In this document: positions 23,609 through 34,441 of the stretch, one piece after another
Position numbering within the stretch: the first letter of the stretch is position 1
Layout of the letters: each line of letters opens with the position of its first letter
NCBI RefSeq assembly: GCF_933775445.1
Contig: NC_065877.1
Coordinates: 9,920,001-9,984,000, forward strand
Source of the DNA: Argentina anserina
Taxonomy: Eukaryota > Streptophyta > Magnoliopsida > Rosales > Rosaceae
Direction of reading: 5' to 3'
Length of the DNA: 64,000 nt
The notes under the pieces: generated by a model
What the model was told of the DNA's origin: nothing
The model's database searches: none
The model's input: the letters and a program-made list of their open reading frames with translations, nothing else
Position numbers and translations under genes: made by a program

Positions 23609-24525
23609 AAGTACAAAGAAACTTCTAAGATGCAACCTGTACGTACAGGTAGACAGCAACAAATCAAAACCAGAAGTATATTTTTGTCACTAATACAACA
23701 GCAACGGCTTCAAATCCTTCGATGGAGCTTCAGACAGTGAGAATAAGGTATAGTCTGTCGGAAAAGTTCGAGAGAGAAGGGTTCTCGCCTTTAACTCAGA
23801 TTCTCTAAGGCTTTGCATTAGACGCAATATGGATGACATGATGATATTTGAGGTTAAATGGTTTGTGAGACTTAAAGTATTTTTTTTTTTGAAAGAGGTC
23901 TGGAACCTAGACAATCTGGGAGGCTTATCCTCTCGGCCCGATGGTTTGTGGTTAGATCAAACAAGTTAACTATAGGATTATTGAATGCAATGGTACATGC
24001 TATTGTACTTCAACATGCTTTGTAATTCTATGGCAGAGTATATATAAGGGTAAATTATAAAAAGTTATAATCTCCTACCTTATATTAGATAAAAGTCATT
24101 ATTTATGAATTAATTATAAAAAAGTCATCACATTTAATTAGAAATTATAAAAAGTTAACAAAATTAGAAAACAATCACTTTAAAAATATTTTCTGGAATG
24201 TTTTGCCATTTTCACTATTTTTTTCCCTAATTTCGGCCATAACTTTCCCGTCCGACGATAGATTTTGACAAAATTGATACCATTAGAAAGATCTTGCTCC
24301 CCTCTTTCATTTGATATACTACCTACTCCGAATCGACCAACCATACAAGGCGCAACAACCATCGCAAAGGGTTGCCGCCATCGATGGCGGTGCTCTAAGC
24401 AATTACGGCGAAACAGAAGCTCAATGTTCCCTAATTATAGCTATTCTCTTCATTCTGAGCATACTTATACCAATGTCATTTGAATTTTAACAAAATTTCG
24501 CATATTTTCACATTTCCTCTAGGCA
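23609..24525. other. Intergenic, no gene recognised
   Basis: AT-rich sequence right of the copia insertion. Frames at 24180-24362 and 24265-24483 overlap on opposite strands and match nothing known. Confidence 0.45.
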
Positions 24526-24529
24526 TGTC

Positions 24530-24955
24530 ACACCTCCTGTCACAACCACTGTCACAGCACTGTCACACTATCTCTTAACTGTCACACCTGCTATCACACC
24601 ACTATCACACCTGCCGTCACACTACCTATCACAGCCGCTATCACACTACCTGTCACAGATGCTGTCACACCCGCTGTCACACTACCTATCACAGATGCTG
24701 TCACAGATGTTGTCACAAATGTTGTCACACCCGCTGTCACACTACCTATCACATGCTGTCACAGAAGCTGTCACATATCCTGTTACAGATGCACACATAT
24801 TCTATCACAGATGCTGTCACATATCCTGTTACAGATACAGTCACATATCCTGTCACATATGTTGTCACAACTACTGTCACACCCGCTGTCACACTACCTA
24901 TCACAGCTGCTGTCACCAATCACACTACTTATCACAGCATCTGTCACAACACAAA
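24530..24955. repeat. 12-bp-period TGTCACA minisatellite
   Basis: About 420 bp built from roughly 35 copies of TGTCACA or TATCACA followed by about five variable bases. Larger blocks such as CCCGCTGTCACACTACC recur, so expansion was hierarchical. Because 12 is a multiple of three, all three forward frames stay open; the low-complexity frames at 24659-25070 are therefore not genes. Confidence 0.9.
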
Positions 24956-24976
24956 ATTTCGTTCACATAGGAGAAA

Positions 24977-25509
24977 CTCGAAAATGTACGAAAAATATTT
25001 TTATGGGTCAGTCTACGATGACTGGTTCGTTCACATAGGAGAATCTACAGTTCCAGAGAAGGATCCTTGAGAAATCTGGCCTTGGTGATTCAACATATCC
25101 TCTAGAGGTTGTACTCAACATTCCTCCAAATCCCTCAATGAAAGAAGCCAGGAAAGAAGCTGAGGCACTGATGTATGGTGCCATTGACGAGTTTTTTTCC
25201 AGGACATCTGTAAAGCCGAAGGACATTGGAATCTTGATTGTGAACTATCATTCAAAGCTCGTTTCAAATTGTTTATTTCGAATGGGAGGAACTGCTATAC
25301 TTCTTTCAAACAAGAGCTCAGACAGAAGAAGGTCCAAATATCTATTGGTTCATACTGTTCGCACGCACAAAGGTGCTTACGACAAGTGCTTTAGCTGTAT
25401 TACCCAAGAAGAAGATGACGCCGGGCATATCTCATCCACCTCCCTGCTTTGGTCGCCGAGGCTCGGTCAGGATTTGAAGCTCATGTATGTTTTTTTTTTC
25501 GGGAAATAA
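24977..25509 (+). pseudogene. 3-ketoacyl-CoA synthase fragment (KCS/FAE1 type)
   Basis: Translation gives KCTKNIFM...MTGSFT, a TAG, then ENLQFQRRILEKSGLGDSTY, LEVVLNIPPNPSMKEARKEA, ALMYGAIDEFF and VKPKDIGILIVN, all typical of the plant KCS condensing-enzyme N-terminal half. It then jumps to LVSNCLFRMGGTAILLSNKS and LVHTVRTHKGAYDKCF, which belong after the active site. About 60-70 residues with the catalytic Cys (GMGCSAG) are deleted, and the frame leaves KCS similarity after QEEDDAGHI. There is no N-terminus and no C-terminal half. KCS enzymes start very-long-chain fatty acid elongation in the ER; this fragment cannot. It begins right at the end of the minisatellite. Confidence 0.88.
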
Positions 25510-25819
25510 TAAAAGCCAGTGGCAGCGTGTAAATATCATGAAAATCAAGGGCAACGCTTTAAGCTTTTAGCAATTCGACTTTTTCTAATTTTGAAATCTT
25601 TCATGACTTTTTTTCTCATTTCATGTGTCAATATAGATTTTTTTATAAGAAGCCATATATATAAAAGGTTAGAATAAAGTTCAAGGTGGTTTTAGAAGTG
25701 TATATATTAAAAATAATTTACTCATAAAATGCGGTGAAAAGTAGTGTTAAATTGAGAACAATATCGGTGAAATTATGAGTGCCTTTTTTTTCCACTGCCT
25801 GTTATGATAGGCCTCATCA

Positions 25820-25980
25820 TTTAGCCCGCGGACCCGAAAAGCCTGCGGAGGCCCGCAAGCCCGACGGGCTTTTACCCAGCCCGGCCCGCGAGAAAGCCCG
25901 CCAAAGCCCGCTTCCGTGGGTAGAGGGCCGGGTTTAAATTAGAGGTGTGAAACCCGGCCCGGCCCGTAAAAGCCCGCCAA
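25820..25980. repeat. GGCCCG-rich left border block
   Basis: Dense AAGCCCGC, GGCCCGGCCCG and CCCGCAAGCCCG motifs in otherwise AT-rich DNA. Such blocks are typical subterminal repeats of plant hAT-type non-autonomous elements. A TAGAGGTGTGAAACCCGG at 25940 resembles a hAT terminus. The matching block is at 28645-28775. Confidence 0.6.
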
Positions 25981-26009
25981 ATAATAAAATATTATACATA
26001 CATATTTTA

Positions 26010-28560
26010 TTAGGTTTAGAATAAAACTATTGCATTATGAAGCAACTATATTAAGGAAACTTCTTGGGATCGATCGACACCAGTAGATATGATCGGTAGT
26101 ATATATATTTAGTGTCCCTGTAAAAATTTCATCCAATTCGGAACTCGTTTGACCGTCGGAATTTCCGGTAAACCGAAAACAACACTAATATGTCATAAGG
26201 GAAGACCTATTACCAAAATGCGAACACCAAAAGTCATTTGCATATCTGAAATCACCTAATTTTTGTCACCGATTGTGTGTGGTCGCACCAAGAAAACCAA
26301 TTTGGCAAAGCCCCGGTCAAAGAGGATTTTAATATGTCAAAACGTATTTTTCTTTGTTAACCATAGGTACGGACGGTCAAACAATATCCAAAACGGACGA
26401 AATTTTTACGGGTTCCCTAAATATATATACTGATCACATCTACTGGTCTCGATCGACCACATTTTGAACGAGAGTTATTGATCGCCGAAGCGTCAACTAA
26501 TGTATTATACCCTTTATATTAGGTTAATATTAAAACTAACGCATTATGAAGCGACTATATGAAAGAAACATGTCGGGATCGATCGACACCAGCCGATGTG
26601 ATTGGTATATATATTTAGTGACCCTGTAAAAATTTCATCCAATTCGGACTTCGTTTGACCGTTGGAATTTTCGGTAAATCGAAAACACAACTATTATGCC
26701 CTAAGGGAGGATCTATTACAAATATGTGAATGCTGAAAGCCGTTTGCATATATGAAATCACCTAATTTTTGTTACATATCGTGCGCAGTCGAACTGAAGA
26801 AATCTATTTGGCAAAGCCCCAGTCAATGAGGTTTAGATATGTCAAAACGCCTCTTTTTTAGTTTACCGTTGGTACGAACGGTCAAACCATGTCCAAAACG
26901 AACGAAATTTTTGCGGATTCCCTAAATATATATACCGATCACATCTACTGGTGTCGATCGACCATATTTTGAATTTGAGTTGTCGATCGCCGAAGTGTCC
27001 ACTAATGTATTATAAACTTATATTAGGTTTATAATAAAACTATCACATTATGAAGCGACTATATGAAGGAAACTTCTCGGAATCGATCGACACCATCCTA
27101 TGTGATCAATATATATATATTTAATGATCATTTTAAAATTTCATGCAATCGACACCATCCTATGTGATCAATATATATATTTAATGATCATTTTAAAATT
27201 TCATGCAATTCGGACCTCGTTTAACCGTCGGAATTTACGGTAAACCAAAAACAACACTAATATGCCCTAAGGGGGGACCAATTACCAAGATGCGAATGTG
27301 GAAATTTGTATACATATTTGAAATCAACTAATTTTTGTTACCTATCGTGCGCAGTCGAACTGAAGAAATCTAGTTGGCAAAGCCCCGGTCAATGAGGTTT
27401 AAATATGTCAAAACGCCTCTTTTTTAGTTGACCGTTGGTACGAACGGTCAAACCATGTCCAAAACGGACGAAATTTTTACGGGTTCCCTAAATATATATA
27501 CCGATCACATCTAATAGTGTCGATCGACCATATTTTGAATTTGAGTTGTCGATCGCCAAAGTGTCTACTAATGTATTATAACCTTATATTAGGTTTATAA
27601 TAAAACTATCACATTATGAAGCGGCTATATGAAGGAAACTTCTCGGAATCGATCGACACCATCCGATGTGATCAATATATATATGTAATGATCATTTTAA
27701 AATTTCATGCAATTTGAACCTCGTTTAACCGTCGGAATTTCCAGTAAACCAAAAACAACACTAATATGCCCTAAGGGGGGACCAATTACCAAGATGCGAA
27801 TGTGGAAATTTGTTTACATATTTGAAATCACCTAATTTTTGTTACCTATCGTGCGCGGTCGAACTGAAGAAATCTATTTGGCAAAGCCCCGGTCAATGAG
27901 ATTTTATTATGTGAAAACGCCTCTTTTTTAGTTTACCGTTGGTACGAACGGTCAAACCATGTCCAAAACGGACGAAATTTTTACTGGTTCCCTAAATATA
28001 TATACCGATCACATCTACTGGTGTCGATCGACCATATTTTGAATTTGAGTTGTCGATCGACGAAATGTCCACTAATGTATTATAACCTTATATTAGGTTT
28101 ATAATAAAACTATCACATTATGAAGCGACTATATGAAGGAAACTTTTCGGAATCGATCGACACCATTCGATGTGATCAATATATATATTTAATGATCATT
28201 TTAAAATTTCATGCAATTCGGACCTCGTTTAACCGTTAGAATTTCCGGTAAACCAAAAACAACACTAATATGCCCTAAGGGGGGACCAATTACCAAGATG
28301 TGAATGTGGAAATTTGTTTATATATTTGAAATCACCTAATTTTTGTTACCTATCGTGCGCGGTCGAACTGAAGAAATCTATTTGGCAAAGCCCCGGTCAA
28401 TGAGATTTTATTATGTGAAAACGCCTATTTTTTTTGTTGACCGAAAATTCCGACGGTTAAACGAGGTCTGAATTGGATGAAATTGTTACACGGTCCCTAA
28501 ATATATATATCGATCACATCTATTGGTGTCGATCGATAATATTTCGAAACTAGAATTTAT
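26010..28560. repeat. Tandem array of five ~0.5-kb foldback units
   Basis: Units begin near 26010, 26520, 27020, 27585 and 28090; the landmark ATTATGAAGC recurs at 26035, 26545, 27048, 27614 and 28118, giving periods of about 510, 503, 566 and 504 bp. In each unit an arm starting GATCGACACCAGTAGAT and ending at CGGTAAAC (in unit 1 about 26071-26180) is repeated inverted at the right (about 26362-26460, ending CTCGATCGACCA), with a non-coding loop of about 180 bp. Unit 3 carries an extra internal ~60-bp tandem duplication (27086-27207), which explains its longer period. No coding frame longer than about 60 codons exists. It is a satellite-like array inside a GGCCCG-bordered element. Confidence 0.85.
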
Positions 28561-28644
28561 TTGTGACTTTTGTTTTAGAATGTTTTCTAACAATTCTTTT
28601 ATTGTTTCAAACCCTTAAATTAGAGTATTATATTATTTTTCTAA

Positions 28645-28775
28645 TACAAGCCCGTAAGGCCCGGCCCGCAAAAGCCCGCAAGGCCCATCTTAGGTAGGCG
28701 GGCTTGAATCTTCGTATTTTTAAAAATACCCAGCCCGGCCTGTCACTTATTTAAATTTATTAAGGCCCGTTGAGA
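28645..28775. repeat. GGCCCG-rich right border block
   Basis: CAAGCCCGTAAGGCCCGGCC and related motifs, inverted with respect to much of the 25820-25980 block. It closes the foldback array on the right. Exact element ends and target duplication were not resolved. Confidence 0.6.
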
Positions 28776-29169
28776 TAATAATTTGCAGTGAAGGCTTATG
28801 TCGCGTGAACGTAATAGAGCGAGCATACTCTTTGTCTGCTTTAACACAGCGGATTATTTGATCAAATTACTAACCCTAAATTTAAATAGAGGATGAATCT
28901 ATGTCGATACGAAATACAATAATTGTCCACAAAAGAGAGAAATTACCAATCAAGCCTATACTTCCCCAGTGCTCCTTCTGCGTTTCTCATCTTCCACGCG
29001 TATTCCCATGTAACGATCTCCGAAGACGCAACCGTCCATATCCCTAACCGGAAAAAACAAACCCCCACTTCCAACTCTTCTTTCTCATCGTCTTCAACTC
29101 CGTCACCGTCGCCGTCTCCACTCGCTTCCGATTCGCCTCAGCTCCAATTTGATCGGACGATCCTCCGCC

Positions 29170-32100
29170 ATGTTCAAATTCTGGTAACATCTCGCTTCTC
29201 CTTTAAACCCTAGGCCATTCTCAATCATAGCTTCTCTAATTCTAGCGGTGAATTCAGCTTAGGATATCTCCTTCATTTCACAATCTCATATGCCGATTTG
29301 TGTGGCTGATAATATTGATTGAATCAGATTCCGAAACTGTGATGAGCAATATGAACTGAATTTATGTGTTGCCGAAATCGATAGCGAAAATTTCATTGGA
29401 TTTGTGATCTTAGTAGCTTTGATTTTGGATGATGGAGGTTTTGATTGTTGGTTATTATTACAGGGGATCACAGGAGCCACAAGCTCAGCCGCGTCCCGAT
29501 GATGATGCTGCTTCATCACAGCAGTCTTGGTATCCTCCTTCAGTTAGCTCACCCACGCCACGGCCATTAACTCCGAGTAGAACCTCTTCTACTCCTAATT
29601 TGGGTTCCAGAGCTAACTCGCCGTCGCCTGTTTCTCCCACCGAGGCTGCTGGTGTTATTGCTTCTTTGAAGGACAAAAGGTAGGGATCCTGGTGCTGTTG
29701 ATATCTTTTGATTCAATGATGGTTCTTTACATTTGAACTTTCTGTGGTGCTCATGGCACAGTTTTTAACTTTCACTGTCTATCAAGTTCATGATTCTCGT
29801 TTGGTAGGGATCCTGCTTTAGATTTGATACTCTACAAATGCCTGGTCAGTCCTTTTGTTGTCATTCCTTGTTGATTGTTTTGGGTAGTTGTATGTTTCGT
29901 ATGAACTGGTTCACAACCTGATACTGAGAACAAAGTTTTGATGGGGTGAAAATTGTAGAAAAGTAGTTTTAAATTAGGTTTGTTTGGTCCAATTGTCAAT
30001 TTTATTTCTCTTTTATAAATTAAATTGGTTTGCACACACAGTACATCTGTAAAGTGAAGGTAGTTTCAGAAATAGAAAACGTCACATGTGGAAGGGGTGA
30101 AAGTTGGATATGTTTGGTAATGTACACAACAGCAGCTGTTTTAACATGATATATTCAGATCTCTATTGAAGACTCAGTTTCCTATGGACTGGTTTGGTGA
30201 AACTTTCCCACTATATTGTTGATACTCTTTTCTCCGTATTATATAGTATAATTAACAAGGCAATAGTTAGCTTACAGTGAGTAATAACTTATAGGTATTA
30301 ATTTTACAGTTATCATATTTAGGGAAAGGCTTTGGGCATAGTGAATCATTTTAAAAAGTGAACCTTGATATGTTTCTGAGCCGATAAGAACATTTTCTTT
30401 CTTATTATCATCTCATAAATAATATATTGGTGTCTAAGCGCATGCATTCTGTCTTACCAGTAGTTATCAGCATTTTCTATAATGTTCTCTGCTGTTTTGT
30501 TGATGGAGATTCTAAGTAGGAGAAGTCATTTAAAGGTTTATAGATGTGGTAAAGAGAGTTTAGGGTCCAGATTCCAATCTGGCATTCTCTAGACAATGAT
30601 GGCCTACCCAGGATCTTACATGAGTAAATTGAAAACTATAATTAATCAACTTTATTAGGGTCATTTTTTAAGAAAATGATGTTCTACCTGGTTCTTACAT
30701 CAATCATACTTTTCAATTCACTCAAGTAATTGAACAGCCATTACTAGGAGTTCTTCCTGATGAAGAAGATGGCGGATTTATATATAGGTTTTGCTTACAG
30801 AATTTGAGGAATAAACTTTAGGTTGCCTGAATTATCTGATACTAGTTATTCTAGATTTATCTTAGCATCTTCATACAATAGTCTGTACTTTTGAGATATG
30901 ACCTTATTAGGGGCAGCATGTTCCTCTCGATATTAGGGTCATGCGGCCTGGCCCTAGCCCCTAGGTATGACCCATGGGGTCACTCTACTGGTGACATCCC
31001 AGTAGTCTTATTATAGTCTTGTTAAATATCAGTCTGTTTCTGTTAGAAAACCATACACATGATCAATTCAGATGTTATATCCGAGAATCTACAGATACAA
31101 GACAACTCTAGTGGTTCTTCTACCAGTTATGCATTATGATCGACGGTATTTTATTTATATACCCATGTGTATATTACATCACAAAAATATAAGTTGTCGA
31201 CACAATGGATTCCTTCAGTTTCACTAGAGCACAGTTGCTTTTGGGGAATGCTAGGCATTTTTATTTGGGGCGTCCCTATAATTGAAAATCAAATTTATAT
31301 TTCTTATATTGTGCATGGATACTTTGTGATCTTTCTATTGTTATCTTTGTTTCTGTTCTTTTAATGCCTTAAAAACATTGTATTGGACATTAATGTCGAA
31401 TGTCTCCAGCAGTGCAGAGATAAACTCTCGTGTCATGTATAGTGATTTGTATGTTATAATGTTCTTACTTTCTGCTGTAACTAATCATGATATTTCTTTT
31501 GCTAATACGTGTAGTGTTGACGAACTACGGAAGCTTATGTCCGACAAGGAGGCATACCATCAATTTTTCCTATCGCTTGAGCAGGTCAAAGTTCAAAATA
31601 ATGTAAGTTCTAATTGTTTGACTTTTTGATTGTACTTTAAGATGTACAATCACTCCTAAATGTTGTACAAGTAGCACCGCATGAAACTTGTTTATAGTGT
31701 TTACATTGTGGTTATGTGGTACATTAATCATATTTTCTGACTAAGTTATTAATTGGAGTATACTTCTATTGACTAAATCTGATTTTATTATGAGTAGTAA
31801 TCAAGACCACTTGAGGCCTGGTTTGTATGAATTGAAATTATGCTCTTCTTAAGAAAGTTGTCGGCTGCATATCCACTCACATTGAACCTAATAAAATCTG
31901 TACTAGCTGCATGTGATGTAATGATGTATACTTGTACCATGAAGGAAGTTTTCTGCAATAACAGCAAATCTTGATTATAGTGGAAATAAGATCTGAGTGA
32001 GGAAAATTAGAATGCACCTGCTACAAACTAATTAATAGAAAGTGTGACGATTACTATAGTTGCCTTTTATTGTATAGAGGTGAATGAGGGTGTTTTTTTT

Positions 32101-32974
32101 TTAAATAGTAGAGGATGTGTGCTTGAGATTATAGCTATTCTGATTCTGAGAAGACCTTATAAGTAGATATGTATATAACATGATATGGACTTGCTTTATG
32201 TCTTGATACTATGGATTTTGTGACATGTGGTGACCCTTTTTCCTTTGCGTGACATCAGCTAAAGGAAGAGCTACGAAAGGAAACTCTGCAATTATCCAGT
32301 GAGTTTTTGCATCCTGTTCTGCTGTCATGTTCTAAATAATTATTTGATTTTCTTGGTTTACACAACAGAAAATAAGACTGAACTATAATTTGATCAAACA
32401 GGGGAAAACATGGAAAAGGAACCGCGGATGGTGGAACTTAGGAACCAGGTTGGGTTTTATAACTGTTGTCTTTCTCATACCTGTGGCAAACTGTTGCATT
32501 GATTGTAATACTCTTCTTTCCTGTGTTTATGGTCACAGTGCAGAATAATTAGAACAACTGAGTTGGCAGCCGCTCAAGAGAGGCTAAATGAGCTTGAACG
32601 ACAGAAAGAAGATACATTGAAATCATGTGCACCTGCTTCTCTTCTCCAAAGGCTTCAAGGTATGGAATATCACTAATCTGAAGCTATAAAGTTATACAGC
32701 AGGCCTATATGTGTTTGTATTTATAAAGCCTGAGGCAATATCAGACTTCTTTATTGTTTGTTAACATGATTGAGAGTTTGTTGGTCATGAAATACTATTT
32801 GTCACTGCAGAAGCAATGAATAAGACGGAGGAGGAATCTGAAGACTTGCACAGGCAACTCCTCAATGGTGAAATCGATATCAGTACTTTCGTTCCAAAAT
32901 ATAAGAAGCTTCGCAACACGTACCACCGGCGGGCGCTTGTTCATCTTGCAGCCAAAACATCTTCAATTGGCTGA
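29170..32974 (+). CDS. VPS37: VPS37 subunit of ESCRT-I
   Basis: Seven exons with GT-AG junctions: 29170-29183, 29464-29679, 31515-31602, 32259-32298, 32402-32448, 32539-32659 and 32811-32974, together 690 bp for 229 residues. The protein starts MFKFWGSQEP, has a Ser/Pro-rich linker to residue ~65, then EAAGVIASLKDK, SVDELRKLMSDKEAYHQFF, SLEQVKVQNN, LKEELRKETLQLSRENMEKE, MVELRNQCRIIRTTELAAAQ, a coiled-coil ERLNELERQKE, and the C-terminal YKKLRNTYHRRALVHLAAKT. This is the Mod(r) domain layout of plant VPS37. VPS37 bridges VPS23 and VPS28 in ESCRT-I, which sorts ubiquitinated membrane proteins into multivesicular endosomes. Intron 2 is long (1.8 kb); the others are short. All parts are in frame, so the gene looks functional. 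Confidence 0.93.
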
Positions 32975-33219
32975 AACTGTAATAATCATTACCAAAAGGC
33001 AAAAAGAATGTATACCTTCTAGTAGAACATATTAGAACAATTTGCAAAAACAATGCTTTAGATCGTTGATTTCTGTTCAGTGTGTGATATTTGGTAAATT
33101 GCTTGTCATAGCATTCAATTTTAATAGAAATTCTTGTGTACAAACTCACTTGCAGTAGTGTAAACAGATAAAACTTCCAAAACAACTTCTACTATCTTCT
33201 CTAGTCTAGAAAAGCAATA

Positions 33220-34033
33220 TCACTCTTTCATTTCCACTCGTCCCATCTCCTTCTCCCACTTGATTCCAAACATTTGGCGCCCGAAAGGAACTATCAGATT
33301 ATACTCCAACACCTTGTTATTAATCTGCTTCATCTGCACCTTCAAGGCCTCAGAAGTCTCCCTCCATTTCTCCTGACCCCCATCACCATTTCTCTTCTCC
33401 CAAGCCTTCTTCAGAGCTCTCCTCCATTCCGCCGCCTGACTCCTGATCTCTTTGTTCAGCTCCACCCACCGCGGCGCACAACCATTCTTGGAGAGGATTC
33501 TGTACAATGTATCATCTGCTGGGTCTGCGTGAGGGTTGCTACTCAGGTCTAGAGGTTTCCCTTTCCCTGGTAGATTCTCAAATTGCCCTTCTTCCATTGA
33601 ATGCCATATTCTTTGCTCCACCACGTTGATTATATCAGTCTCCGACCTGCCCACATCCCCAACTCAAATCAGTATAATCAACAACTGTGAACAAAAGTTA
33701 CGAAGTTGGAGCTCCCTAAATTACAATCCACACTAAATGTTTACCGTGAAAATATTAGTAAAAAGGTAAAAGATTAAGTTACCTGACTGTGTTGCGCTGA
33801 CCGCGAAGGTCAGGAGGGAGTTTGCGCTCGTTAACGGCGTCTATAACCGTCGACAAACGGTCCAGTGGCTTCTTCTTCTCCGGCTTCTCGGATTTGTTAC
33901 TCGACGACGATTGCCGCCTGGATTCAGAGACGCCGCGGCCGACGGTGACCGCCGTTAGAGACGAATCATGGAGCCTTGATCGCCGGAAAAGAGAAGATGA
34001 AAAAATTGTTCTCCGCGCAAGTGGGGCCGCCAT
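33220..34033 (-). CDS. DUF1992 protein, DnaJC28-like
   Basis: Two exons, 34033-33783 and 33646-33220, joined AG|G in codon NTV-R-SETD, giving 225 residues. The N-terminus MAAPLARRTIFSSSLFRRSR is rich in Arg, Ser and Ala with no acid, like a mitochondrial presequence. Exon 1 ends in a basic linker (EKPEKKKPLDRL). Exon 2 is the DUF1992 domain: VEQRIWHSMEEGQFENLPGK, GKPLDLSSNPHADPADDTLY, RILSKNGCAPRWVELNKEI and VPFGRQMFGIKWE. Animal DNAJC28 has this domain after a J domain; here there is no J domain, as is usual for plant and bacterial members. The molecular function is not established; an organellar role is inferred from the presequence. The gene converges on VPS37, with 245 bp between their stop codons. 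Confidence 0.88.
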
Positions 34034-34441
34034 GGCTACGAAGGATCTCAGCTCCGACGATTCTTCAGCTCCGACGATTCTTCAGCTCCAAGCTTCTGGC
34101 GGACTGAGCTTTATTTTGTGACTGCCGGGGTTGGCGGCTAAGGTTCTGCCACGTGGCTTCAGAAGAATCGAAGCTGCCTCGTGTTTGGAAAGGTGGACCG
34201 GGTCGGGTTGAGGAATGTTGGGGATTCATTTTAGAACCAATAGCTATAAAAATAAGTAATTCGGATCATTGTTTTACATTACTGATGAAAACTCTCAGTT
34301 CGAACATATACCTATAACAACAGTTGACCTAAACATAGATAGATACACGGTAATATCAGTGTTAAACTACTAGCTGCAGCTAGCTAGTTCTACCTATGTT
34401 TGATCACAAAATTGGCTAAACTGAGTTAAGCTGCGTGATCA

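Noticed and set aside
24659..25070. Three long overlapping frames rich in SHPLSHYLSQ or VTDAVTYPVT
   Set aside because: They are translations of a 12-bp-period minisatellite, which keeps all frames open.
26010..28560. CRISPR-like or promoter-like reading of the repeat array
   Set aside because: Units are about 0.5 kb with no short repeat-spacer pattern, and the genome is a plant.
28923..29213. 96-codon frame overlapping the VPS37 start
   Set aside because: It is the 5' UTR and first exon read in another frame; Ser/Pro-rich low complexity, and the VPS37 ATG at 29170 fits the family N-terminus exactly.
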